From Haliclona indistincta (Eukaryota > Porifera > Demospongiae > Haplosclerida > Chalinidae): 64,000 nt of DNA. Made by a program: the position numbers and the translations under genes. The DNA is taken from positions 10,382,885-10,446,884 of the forward strand of contig OZ024783.1 in the NCBI GenBank assembly GCA_964017065.1, given 5' to 3'. The notes beneath the pieces were generated by a model. That model was not told the DNA's origin and did not search any database. It worked only from the letters and a program-made list of their open reading frames with translations. Within the stretch, counting starts at the first letter, position 1. Each line of letters begins with the position of its first letter. Positions 54,254 to 63,783 of the stretch are shown here, piece by piece.

Positions 54254-57200
54254 TCAAGTGTCAAACAGTAGTGGTTCTCTTGCCAACAATACTGGAGAGA
54301 CTGAATCACGACCATCACGAGATCGAAACTCCAGCACAAACCGATGTTCTCCTCTACTTGAGCCATAAACTATTGATGGTGGAGATCCTGGAGGAGGTCT
54401 GTCCTCTTCATCGTCCACTTCTGCTGCTACCTGAGGCACTTCAACATACTCCGGTCGGTCTTTAAATCCAAGCCTTCTCTTGATCTTTTTAAAATCAAGG
54501 TTCCACCAGAGGTGTATTGCCATAGTGACAAGACAAACAACAAAGGACAGGCAAACAGAGACAATGGTTGCTATTTGATAATGCTTGAACCTTAGAGAAG
54601 CAGTAGCCAGACTAACAATGCTCAGAAGAAATATGTTGAGAAGATAAAATACTTCAAGTGTGCTCAGATATATATTCTTATACACACCTTTCGTGAAAGA
54701 CCAAAATATGAAAATACCCGCTACAACGGTAATAATGATGCAACTATTGATGGCAGCCAATTTTCCTGAAGTAAAGGAAAATGTCACAGTGAGAGTTAGT
54801 CGTACCATTAAAGTCACTCCTGTCCAGAATCGAAACTTATCTTTGTGAGGACCTCCATAAGCGTCTAACAGTGGCTTGAACTTTGCCACGGGATTCCACC
54901 TGTGTAGTGGGATACACTTGTCACTGTATCTCTCTAGCAGAGGAGCACACAACACTAAAATAGGATAAGCCAGTCCAACGACCAGGACACAACAGGAGAT
55001 GGCTACAAGAACAAGGTGTTTAAAACTGCCATAACCAATGTTCCCATCTACACTCCACACTATCAGTATACTGTCATTGCATGGCAACTGAAACATGGAA
55101 AGAGCATTAGTGACTGTGAGTAGGATTTTAGTGTAGGACATGAAAAACAGTGTAGCTAGTGCTGGGACAGCATGAGAGCCACACAACCTGCATAGCCACA
55201 CAGAGTAGCGGCAGCCCACAATAATACCACCTATGAGCAGGAACAGGTAAGCAGGAAATGCAAACTGTAGCCAAGTGTTCCAGTAGCCATCCAGTCCATC
55301 AAACAAACACACTTCAATACCCAGTTCAAGATTAAGCCATGAGATGAACTGGCTCACCACTGGAATACTACCATTAGGGAAGAAGAAAGCTTCATTGAGC
55401 TTCACCATGTTAGCGTAGAACAGGAGTCCATTGATAGTTCCGACAGAGACACTCAAGTTGAGGAACATCAACATAGCCACCAACACTATGCCAGCGAGGG
55501 CAAATACCGGCAACAAGAAAAGATACCAGTTAGAGCAAGTACCACAGCGATTGGATCCTAGCATGATACTAAGGTGAGACTGGCATTGTCCACAGAGTAT
55601 ACCTGTTCTGTTGCCCATACACTGACGATCAGGTGCCATGATGTCAAATGAGACATTGGATTGATTGCAGTAGTCAAAAGGACAATTAGTAGTACCAGTT
55701 ATACACTGAGTGTTGTTGATGTAGGTGAACCAACTGTTGCCTGATCTAAGAAACTCGACACTTGTGGTAGATAAATTGCATTGGACATTGCTAGCACTCA
55801 AGAACTGCTCGCAGTGACACTGTCCTGAAATCTTAGTAAAGCCAATTGGGCACTCCATTATGTCAACTCCAATAGACAAACCCCAGCCCGGTAGTCCACT
55901 ATCCACTCTGATATCAACCAGTGCTGTTGCTGAGGAAGTGTTCTGCAGGAGAATGTGGAGCTGAAAACAGTTTTTATTGACGCTTTGACCATAAGAACGA
56001 ACAAGTGTTGCATGTTGAGTACTGACCTGCACAACACCAGGACTAGTACCGCCATAGTATCCTACTGTAGCTATTGATGTGTTGATCTCTAGTCCTGGAT
56101 ATGATTGCATGTGATGCTGGGTCCTATCAGAGCAATCTGGTAAGCCACTATTGTTACAGAAGCAGACCATGATGGGGTCAGAGGCCATGGAGGAGAATCT
56201 GTCAGTGTTAGTGAAATGAAAGTATTTACTGAGAGGAGTGTCAAAGTACCACGAGGTTTCATTGGGTTGTCCCACATGTGGTACATCGCTACAACCCATG
56301 AGTACTGCACCATACATATCACTTCCTCCTTTTCTTGCTCTGTTGCCTGAGAATTTTATTGTGCCATAAACATCTGTGAATGTGCATTCCTTTCCAAGAT
56401 CCACTGCATATGTTGAAGACTGCAAAAAAATTGCTCCACCACGTTCATCAGCAGTGTTGTTGTACAAACACAGCTCGCCCCAAAGTGTAATGCTGGCTTG
56501 CATTGATAGTGTGATACCTGCTCCCTCTGTGTTTCTGTTATTCTGTATCACATTTCGACCATTGAATATAACCTTACTTGCGATTAGAGTGATTCCAGTC
56601 ATATTATTATTTGATACCACACAGTTTTCAAAAAAATTAGCATTATTAAATGGGACCATACAAAAGAATAAAATGACAGAGTTACCTCCTGTGTTGTTCG
56701 AGAAGATACAGTTTTCGATTGTAGTGGGTGCTTCAAGAACAGACAAAATGACTGACACGTTGTGACTGCTCTCAAACTGGCAGTCATATATTTCCAAACG
56801 TTGCTTGCCTCTCATACTTTTCATGTAAACGCCAGCTAAATCTAAATTTGCAAATTTCATTCTAGTGTTCCTTACTGTAACATAGGTGTACCCATTATTG
56901 ATAATAGACACTCCATAGTCTGAATATGCCATGCCAGTATGCACAATAGTTGACCTCAGCAAATTAAAAGAAATTGGTGAATCTGAAGAGCCTGCAAAGC
57001 TTATATCATTAATAGAAAGACCGTAATTATCAATAAAATCTGTGTTGATAATACTAACATGTAGCGCTGAAGTACCAGAATCAAAATACATTCCACCGCC
57101 TACTGCAGCTGTATTTTGTGACAATACCAAATGCTCAAGAAACAGTTTAAACGATCCAGAATTTGCTTGGAACCAAATACCGCCTCCATTGCCATTGGTA

Positions 57201-57889
57201 CGACATTTGGTTATATTTGAGTATGATAAGTCTAGTTGGTAGTTTCCTTCAGAACTGAATGGTCCATCGTATGACAAGACTATTACACTGCTTTGATGAG
57301 CGTCTTGGCTGATATTCAATGCTGTTGAAATATAGAAAGAACAGTTTGTGATCACTATAGGATTTCTACAGCCATAAATAGATAGTCCACATCCCATCAT
57401 GTGTTGTATTGAATTCTTGAGAAAGAAAACATTCGTGACCCAAGAAAAGGAAAATACTCCATTACGATCGTCTCTTCCACAGTTGACTACTGTAAGACTT
57501 TCAACCATAATATTATGAGACCAATCAAAGATGAACAATCCTCTCCCTCTGGTGCAGTTGATAATTACTGTAGACTGCAACACAGTCTCCTCAGCTCCTT
57601 TTATTGGCCATTGACCTTGTCCTTTCAGAGTCAGATTATACACATGGCTTATTACTACATGCACCTCTCTATCATAGGTGTGATTTCCTTCCAAGAAGAT
57701 GATGGTGGTGTTAGAGGTGAAGTAGTGGCCAGGCTGGGAGATGTAGTAGGAGAGGTTGTGGCATATCTGGTGTGGAGGACATGACTGCTCATGACCAGCA
57801 CCATCAGCTATGACATAGTAGACATCAGTGCTTGTAAAGGCAGAGACAGGTACAGTCAACAACAGCAGAAACACTAGTAGTGTTGCCAT
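54254..57889 (-). CDS. Beta-helix / 8TM receptor-like protein, copy III, 1211 aa
   Basis: Intact single-exon gene with the same order of parts as copy I: signal peptide MATLLVFLLLLTVPVSA, glycosylated beta-helix ectodomain (GGGIWF, GGGMYF, RGGAIFLQ, FSGNRARKGG), Cys-rich spacer with CMGNRTGILCGQCQ, eight membrane spans, acidic/Pro-rich tail. The membrane block differs from copy I at few positions. Differences concentrate in ectodomain patches, for example SQDAHQSSVIVLSY here versus SQEFWEHQYSAIEFTY in copy I, and DISFAGSSDSPISFNLL versus DISFEISLLSQIINTFLL. A shorter loop (GCSDVPHVG) lacks residues found in copy II. Function unknown; variable cell-surface sensing or recognition is inferred. 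Confidence 0.8.
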   Translation of the reverse strand: MATLLVFLLLLTVPVSAFTSTDVYYVIADGAGHEQSCPPHQICHNLSYYISQPGHYFTSNTTIIFLEGNHTYDREVHVVISHVYNLTLKGQGQWPIKGAEETVLQSTVIINCTRGRGLFIFDWSHNIMVESLTVVNCGRDDRNGVFSFSWVTNVFFLKNSIQHMMGCGLSIYGCRNPIVITNCSFYISTALNISQDAHQSSVIVLSYDGPFSSEGNYQLDLSYSNITKCRTNGNGGGIWFQANSGSFKLFLEHLVLSQNTAAVGGGMYFDSGTSALHVSIINTDFIDNYGLSINDISFAGSSDSPISFNLLRSTIVHTGMAYSDYGVSIINNGYTYVTVRNTRMKFANLDLAGVYMKSMRGKQRLEIYDCQFESSHNVSVILSVLEAPTTIENCIFSNNTGGNSVILFFCMVPFNNANFFENCVVSNNNMTGITLIASKVIFNGRNVIQNNRNTEGAGITLSMQASITLWGELCLYNNTADERGGAIFLQSSTYAVDLGKECTFTDVYGTIKFSGNRARKGGSDMYGAVLMGCSDVPHVGQPNETSWYFDTPLSKYFHFTNTDRFSSMASDPIMVCFCNNSGLPDCSDRTQHHMQSYPGLEINTSIATVGYYGGTSPGVVQVSTQHATLVRSYGQSVNKNCFQLHILLQNTSSATALVDIRVDSGLPGWGLSIGVDIMECPIGFTKISGQCHCEQFLSASNVQCNLSTTSVEFLRSGNSWFTYINNTQCITGTTNCPFDYCNQSNVSFDIMAPDRQCMGNRTGILCGQCQSHLSIMLGSNRCGTCSNWYLFLLPVFALAGIVLVAMLMFLNLSVSVGTINGLLFYANMVKLNEAFFFPNGSIPVVSQFISWLNLELGIEVCLFDGLDGYWNTWLQFAFPAYLFLLIGGIIVGCRYSVWLCRLCGSHAVPALATLFFMSYTKILLTVTNALSMFQLPCNDSILIVWSVDGNIGYGSFKHLVLVAISCCVLVVGLAYPILVLCAPLLERYSDKCIPLHRWNPVAKFKPLLDAYGGPHKDKFRFWTGVTLMVRLTLTVTFSFTSGKLAAINSCIIITVVAGIFIFWSFTKGVYKNIYLSTLEVFYLLNIFLLSIVSLATASLRFKHYQIATIVSVCLSFVVCLVTMAIHLWWNLDFKKIKRRLGFKDRPEYVEVPQVAAEVDDEEDRPPPGSPPSIVYGSSRGEHRFVLEFRSRDGRDSVSPVLLAREPLLFDT

Positions 57890-57962
57890 CAGCTGGTGAT
57901 GCTGTTCAGTTAGTTATACAAACGATGTTCTGAGTTTAATAAGACTGAGAGTCAGGCTTAAG

Positions 57963-57990
57963 TTAATGTAGCAGAAAGCGGCTACATTAA
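57963..57990 (-). promoter_or_regulatory. Conserved 28-bp palindrome upstream of receptor copy III
   Basis: TTAATGTAGC arms conserved, but the adjoining TATA-like sequence of copies I/II is changed to TTAACTTAAGCC, so core promoter strength may differ. Confidence 0.6.
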
Positions 57991-58689
57991 GTATGCTACA
58001 AAAAAACCACAAAGTCATGCATTGATGGGTAACAGATGGCACTGAAAGGAAGTGGTGTAGTAGCCAAATGGAATGCTCTTAAAGGGTAACTGAAGTGATT
58101 TTTTCATGTTCCATTTTATTGCATTTTTCAATATATGTACCATCATTAGCATCTAAACCACTGTGAGTTACTGTCGCAACTTGAAGTTCATTGCAGAGTG
58201 CATACAATAGCTGAAGTTACTGGCAGAACTTTATCTTCTACACTGGCAGATTTATTCTTGAGCATTAATGTTGGCTTGTTAAAAAAAGTTTTATGCTACC
58301 AGCTTATTTTCTAGCTCCAGTGAAGCGAAATACAGCAGTGATCAGTAGGTAAACTTGGCTCCACAACATACCTGCTGCTAAGCATTGGCTATTTCTATTG
58401 TATTTTAGTTTGTCTGCCTCAGCACTTACTGAAATAGCCTGGTATCATCTTTGTATGTTTGTTGTTTATTGCTGCAACAAGGTCCTGACCACAGTGTAAT
58501 TGCATTGGTAAACCACTCGTTGACCCCCCACATCTACATCATTAACCCTGTAAGCCTCAGTGAAGCATATATCATAATTGATTCCATCTACTCTAGACAT
58601 AGTAGAGGCCCTGACTAAGATTTGTGTGCATTTAATAATTATAGGAGAGGAAAACTCAACAGTTTTACAATAATTTGACCCCAAGGAAT

Positions 58690-60113
58690 TATCATTGCCG
58701 ATCGGCAATGATATGTAGGGATGACCTCGAACTAAGATGGCGGCTACTTATGTGTAAAATGAGTTATCGCACATATCTCTACTGTTATACATTTCTACTG
58801 CATTTTCACTATCTCTGAAGTGCGAGCGCTTGTAGGAAGTCTATGAAAGTCGCCGGGACTGCTTGCTTGTCGACGAAAATCAAGATGGCGACTCGCAGGG
58901 AGGGCGTTGCAGATCTTCGCTGTTGTAGCTTACCAAAAGTAAGCTTGCTGGATGACTATTCCGGTCCTTATTGTTGCAACAAAGCAAGCATGGAGTGTAT
59001 AGCAAGGTTATCTCTTCTGTTATGCACAAGATAGTCCTTCTATAACATCAAAATCACCTGCATTTTGGCTCGCGTGTAAACGGGACGTGATCTGGATTGT
59101 ATCCGGGTTGGGTTAATCCGGATAGGGTGTGTGTAAACGGGGCTTAAGTATACAGTATACTTTAACTTGTTTCTACTGCAGCTTACATTGCATGCTTCCA
59201 TGATACTGTTTTGATCCTTCCGTGGATCTACTGCATGCATATGTACGTGCTGTCATAATTATATTATGCATCTTTGCTTCTGCTTGTGCTATATTCGAAT
59301 GCTGGTAGCTGAATATGAATCCTACTCTGTTATAGCATTACATGCTCAAATTTTAACATCCACCGAGGCATAACCCGCACCAATGGTGCATTTTTCATTC
59401 TGTCCGCAGGCAGAACTCCGCGTCGGCTGAAAACTAAGCGCTGATACTTGCAATACATGTTCAACTCTGTGTTGCCTCGGAATTGAATTGATAGACTTTT
59501 GGTTCCAAAGCTTCGTTACCTTGAATGGCATTGCTGGACTCGCTCAGCATTGTGGGACTTCGCTGAAGATAAAGCTGTCTACTATAGTCTTCTTCACAGC
59601 TTGTAAGACAATTCTTTACTCAAGGTAGTACAGTGAGTGCTGAGAAATCAATCGTGCTATCGCTAAGCAGCACCAGCTCCAGCGGCAAGCTAGCAACCAG
59701 CGCTCACGTGCTGTGTTGATTATAGGCACGCCCAACTGAATTCCATGTGGTTAGCACTGCTAGGCTTCTGACCCACTAGATTATTCTGCAAACAGTGCTG
59801 TATTGCAGCTTGTTGCAGCGCTCTTCATTGCTGTACAGAAATCCTGTATAGAAGCATCTGCAGTTGCTGTGTTTGTGGAATGGTGGATAGTTACTGTACA
59901 GGAATTGTGCTATAGCTTGTATAATAGGTGGAGTTTACTGTAGCTAGTCCAGTGCTGTGTACAATGGAATTCCACTGAGGCATCAGCACCTTTGGTGGCT
60001 AGCTCCATCTTGTTCACTTACTTTTGCAAGAATCATCCCATCTTGTTCCTTTCCTTTTTTAAGAGTCATCCCTACACATGTCAGTTTTTTTATTAAAGCT
60101 TTTTTACTTTTAG
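58690..60113. mobile_element. Composite transposon, family H, copy 4
   Basis: The left end is a perfect palindrome (58691-58712, arms ATCATTGCCGA), then ATGTAGGGATGACC and AAGATGGCGGCTAC; 58713-58905 aligns with 9173-9365. The right end is a single foldback arm (about 60005-60113: GAGTCATCCCTACAC, then TTTTTTTATTAAAG) matching 11480-11600. Host DNA on both sides (GACCCCAAGGAAT and AGATG, ATGTGC, TGTCTATCCGCTGCGA) is contiguous in units I and II, giving an exact empty site with little or no duplication. A family P element is nested inside. Confidence 0.65.
59356..59998 (-). mobile_element. Family P element, reversed copy
   Basis: Ends CACCGAGGCATAACCCGCAC and CACTGAGGCATCAGCACC are inverted copies of TATGCCTCGGTG. 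The interior is the reverse complement of 61430-61870 (same GCGTCGGCTGAAAACTAAGC, TTGCTGGACTCGCTCAGCAT). No transposase. Confidence 0.7.
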
Positions 60114-61373
60114 ATGCAACAATGTGCCAACTTGTCTATCCGCTGCGACATCGATTTATGAGACTATGTAACCGGGATTTAAAATGACGGTGTGATATCA
60201 ATAGCAACGCGTAGAAACTTCATGAAGCACTCCATGTCCAATTAAAACATCTTATTTTTGGGCTGATTTTTGGCCTTTGTGACTTGTTTGCTGGAAAGCC
60301 CAAGCCGCTTCAAGAAATCCAACCAGCTTTTCAGACTCAATGCGCTCTCTTAATTCTCAGTGATGGTAAAAGCTTATAACCGAGATCGCTTTGAAAGAGT
60401 CCTTTGCGTGCAGTTCTTCATCTGCAAAGAAACAGCACGTTTTGCAGGGATCCCTCCTGTGAATTACTGAAGCTTCTGGTGGTTTACTTGGCTGTTTCTA
60501 AGTGTCAACCAATGCCTGCTGTATAAAGTAGTGTAATATTTGGCTGGATTAGCAATTTGTGTAGAACAAAATTGTCGCTAGAGTAGAGAATTTAGCTGTT
60601 CTTAGTCAATCCCTTTTGGGACAATACCAAGTAACTGGGAGCCAAGACAGCCATAATCATGTGGCATCGGTGCGATAGGATAACAGCCACATTAGCCGTT
60701 TGAACGTAGTTTGAGGAGCGCCTTTGCTTGGTTTTACGCCTTGGCTGAGGTCGTAGATATGCTGTTTCTGTGGGACTGTAACTGTCTGAGTATACTTCTG
60801 TGCTCAGTTCTCCTTATACAGTTGGAAAGCCTGGTTCTTTGCGCGCTTGGTAACAGTACTATGATGAGTATAGCTATCTTAGTCTTGGAGTACTGCAAGC
60901 ACAAACATGGCCAAGTACGCAGGTTTTGTACAATTTTGACAAAAAGTAACAACGTGGACAATTTAGCCCGAACACGGAGTGCCCGCGCTAATGTGCAAAA
61001 ATTCACTGTTTCCAATCCTCTACATGGGGTATTTATCTATGTGTCAGATGACCCACGAATGGATACAGCAGGACCGATAATCCTTGAGTAGCAAGAGCTA
61101 CCACTCTATAACATTTAAACGTATTCCCATTCAAGAACTCAAAATCTTTTTGACGCAGATTACAAAACTCCACCACCAGACAACAGACGATCACTAGCAG
61201 AGAACCACGTAGCTTCATGTTGATCTGAAACTATATAATCTTCGTATGCAATGAGTAACAAACATTATGTTGTTATTATAGTACATGAACTGAAACTAAA
61301 AAGAACAGCCTTAGTAACAATGTTGACTTTATATTCTCTTAATCAGGTTGTCACACTTCTACAATGAATGAAA
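60114..61373. other. Noncoding or unrecognised region
   Basis: Begins as host DNA resuming after the transposon. An ORF at 60711-61091 (MRSAFAWFYALAEVVDMLFL) shows no family I recognise. Nothing else seen. Confidence 0.3.
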
Positions 61374-61917
61374 GCACCAAGGTGCTGATGCCTCGGTGCA
61401 GTCATAAAATAAAGCTGACGAGCGCTGCAACAAGCTGCAATACAGCACTGTTTGCAGAATAAGCTAGTGGGTTGCAACTATGCAATCAGAAGCCTAGCAG
61501 TGCTAACCACATGGAATTCAGTTGGGCGTGCCTATAATCAACACAGCACGTGAGCGCTGGTTGCTAGTTTGCTGGAGCTGGTGCTGCTTAGCGATAGCAC
61601 GATTGATTTCTCAGCACTCACTGTACTACCTTCAGTAAAGAATTGTCTTACAAGCTGTGAAGAAGACTATAGTAGACAGCTTTATCTTCAGCGAAGTCCC
61701 ACAATGCTGAGCGAGTCCAGCAATGCCATTCAAGGTAACGAAGCTTTGGAACCAAAAGTCTATCAATTCAATTCCGAGGCAACACCGAGTTGAACATGTA
61801 TTGCAAGTATCAGCGCTTAGTTTCCAGCCGACGCGGAGTTCTGCCTGCGGACAGAATGAATGACAGACAAACCGACGAACTACTGTATGCCTCGTGGCTC
61901 CGCCCACCGAGGCATAA
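61374..61917 (+). mobile_element. Family P element, forward copy
   Basis: Left end hairpin GCACCAAGGTGC then GATGCCTCGGTG; right end CACCGAGGCATA (61905-61916). Inverted relative to the copy at 59356-59998, about 1.4 kb away. Conserved interior segment GCAATCAGAAGCCTAGCAGT, then AGTTGGGCGTGCC. Confidence 0.7.
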
Positions 61918-62302
61918 TAACAGTCATTTCTGCCTCAAGACAAGATAGGAGCACTAATATTGAAGAACCGCACAGCTTCTTGGTGAAAGATCTTACTACA
62001 TAGAGTTGATATAGCTATTTCCTTAAAATGTCATTGTCAGTTACTCGGCAATGCATGTAGTAGCATACTTAAGAGCACTGCATGTGGCTACTACATACTA
62101 CATAGTATAGTTGTGCACAACTTCTTTTCAGTGCCATCTGTTACCCATCAGTGCATGTTTTCAGCAGTGGTGGATCCAGGGGTGGGCCAGGTAGGGCCTG
62201 GCCCACCCAAACTAGCCCAGCTAAATTTTAATGTTTTAACTATAGTGCAACATTCTTACCGTTCTGAGCAGAGTTCTCACTACTGACTAGCGCACTGTTT
62301 TT

Positions 62303-62599
62303 CAGTGCCATCTGTTATCCATCAGTGCATGTTTTCAGTGCCATCTATTACCCATCAGTGCATGTTTTCAGTGCCATCTGTTATCCATCAGAGCATGTTT
62401 TCAGTGCCATCTGTTCTCCATCAGTGCATGTTTTCAGTGCCATCTGTTACCCATCAGTGCATGTTTTCTGTGCCATCTGTTACCCATCAGTGCATGTTTT
62501 CAGTGCCATCTGTTATCCATCAGTGCATGTTTTCAATGCCATCTGTTATCCATCAGTGCATGTTTTCAGTGCCATCTGTTACCCATCGGTGCATGTTTT
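62303..62599 (+). repeat. 33-bp satellite, 9 units
   Basis: CAGTGCCATCTGTTA starts at 62303, 62336, 62369, 62402, 62435, 62468, 62501, 62534 and 62567, exactly 33 bp apart. The unit equals the reverse complement of sequence found upstream of the receptor genes (about 33450-33475, 42260-42290, 58020-58045) and recurs singly at 62668 and 63467. Open frames over it are repeat artefacts. Confidence 0.92.
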
Positions 62600-63460
62600 C
62601 AGCAGCATACTTAAGAGCATTGCATGTGGCTACTACATACTACATAGTAGTTGTACACAACTTCTTTTCAGTGCCATTTGTTACCCATCAGTGCATGTTT
62701 TCAGCAGTATACTCATTCCATGTGGCTACTACATATAGATAGACAGCGAGTCCGAGGATCTACCCGATTTAGAAACCTGAGGCCTGTTGATATGGTGTTC
62801 GAGCGTAGCGAGACACTTCCAGCGGGCCGAGGGTTTCTAAATCGCTTGGATCCGATTGGATGAGCTGTCTAACTTATTTAGAGTCTACTAGGTTACCTGT
62901 TTGTACACACTTGCAAGTCATTGAAGTCAACATGTCTGACTAGCGCACGATGCTGACTGCTCTGTATGTGCGGCGAACTAGCTGATTTAACATAAACAAA
63001 TCTTCTAGTTAGATGTACGTAGGACAAACGGCAGTACTACTGACCTGCAACCAGCAAGCGTCGCCGAGAAAGATCGACTAGATCGATCGACGGTCGCCGC
63101 GCTCGAGCTAGCAGCATGGCAGGGGAGGAGCGCCAGACTAGGGTGGAGCTTGTGGGAATATGGCGAGTGACCTGCGAACGATAATACTACTTGGAACATC
63201 AGCGTTCAGCACTGTTTAGTTAGCATTCTGTACTTTTAGTGAGCGTCTCTGGACTAATATAGTGTCCTTTGACTCCAAAGCTGTAAGGAACAAGCCCATT
63301 ACAGGAAACACACACTCCATTCTTTGCTTATATCTGAATGCCTGAGGGTACACATAGAGCTTCGCTACCGTGGCTCTAAAGGAATTAGAGTCGCGGCTGT
63401 TGACCAATAAAATTACAGTACTTCAAATTAGTAGACTCTACATAGTAGTTGTACACAACT
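62600..63460. other. Noncoding region between satellite and receptor fragment
   Basis: Contains more single copies of the satellite-like sequence and an inverted repeat (CGATTTAGAAACC near 62767, GGTTTCTAAATCG near 62832). No gene recognised. Confidence 0.35.
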
Positions 63461-63571
63461 TCCTTTCAGTGCCATCTGTTACCCATCAGTCCATGTTTTC
63501 AGCAGTATACTCATTCCATGTGGCTTCAGAGTTGTACACCACTTTCTCACAGTGTTGTTTTAGTAGCATAC

Positions 63572-63599
63572 TTAATGTAGCCGCATTCCGCTACATTAA
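63572..63599 (+). promoter_or_regulatory. Conserved 28-bp palindrome, receptor fragment
   Basis: Best-preserved copy, with perfect TTAATGTAGC/GCTACATTAA arms around CGCATTCC. Followed by TTAAATAAAGC, TATA-like, and the same leader as the full genes. Confidence 0.6.
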
Positions 63600-63681
63600 C
63601 TTAGGAATTAAATAAAGCCTGACTCTCAGTCTTAAACTCAGATAATCGCTTGTATAACTAACTGAACAGAATCACCAGCTG

Positions 63682-63783
63682 ATGGCAACACTACTAGTGT
63701 TTCTGCTGTTGTTGACTGTACCTGTCTCTGCCTTTACAAGCACTGATGCACAGGACGAAAAGATGAATTTGAGTTGTATTTGA
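63682..63783 (+). pseudogene. Receptor gene start, signal peptide only
   Basis: Inverted relative to the other receptor genes. ATG at 63682 gives the same signal peptide (MATLLVFLLLLTVPVSAF) and TSTD, then departs from the family and stops after 33 codons at 63781-63783. Upstream promoter DNA matches the full genes for more than 100 bp. Either a truncated pseudogene or a first exon joined to something new; no GT-type splice junction is obvious at the breakpoint (about 63748). Confidence 0.7.

Larger units (their letters stand above)
53303..58689. repeat. Segmental duplication, unit III (partial)
   Basis: Aligns with units I/II from ACAGCGGCAATTAAA at about 53310 through the dioxygenase 3' fragment, the receptor gene and its upstream region, ending at the family H insertion at 58690. 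An extra segment (about 58163-58488) interrupts the upstream region. The palindromic transposon is absent. Confidence 0.7.

Noticed and set aside
58466..58708. ORF on the - strand upstream of receptor copy III with Cys and sequons (YQCNYTVV)
   Set aside because: The same DNA in units I and II has stops and indels that ignore the frame, and an ORF in a different frame is open at 42243-42485. No coding constraint is apparent.
62303..62742. Regular 33-bp repeats resembling a CRISPR array or a repeat protein (MPSVIHQCMFS units)
   Set aside because: Units are head to tail without variable spacers, and the frame is open only because 33 is a multiple of three. The sequence is noncoding receptor upstream DNA.
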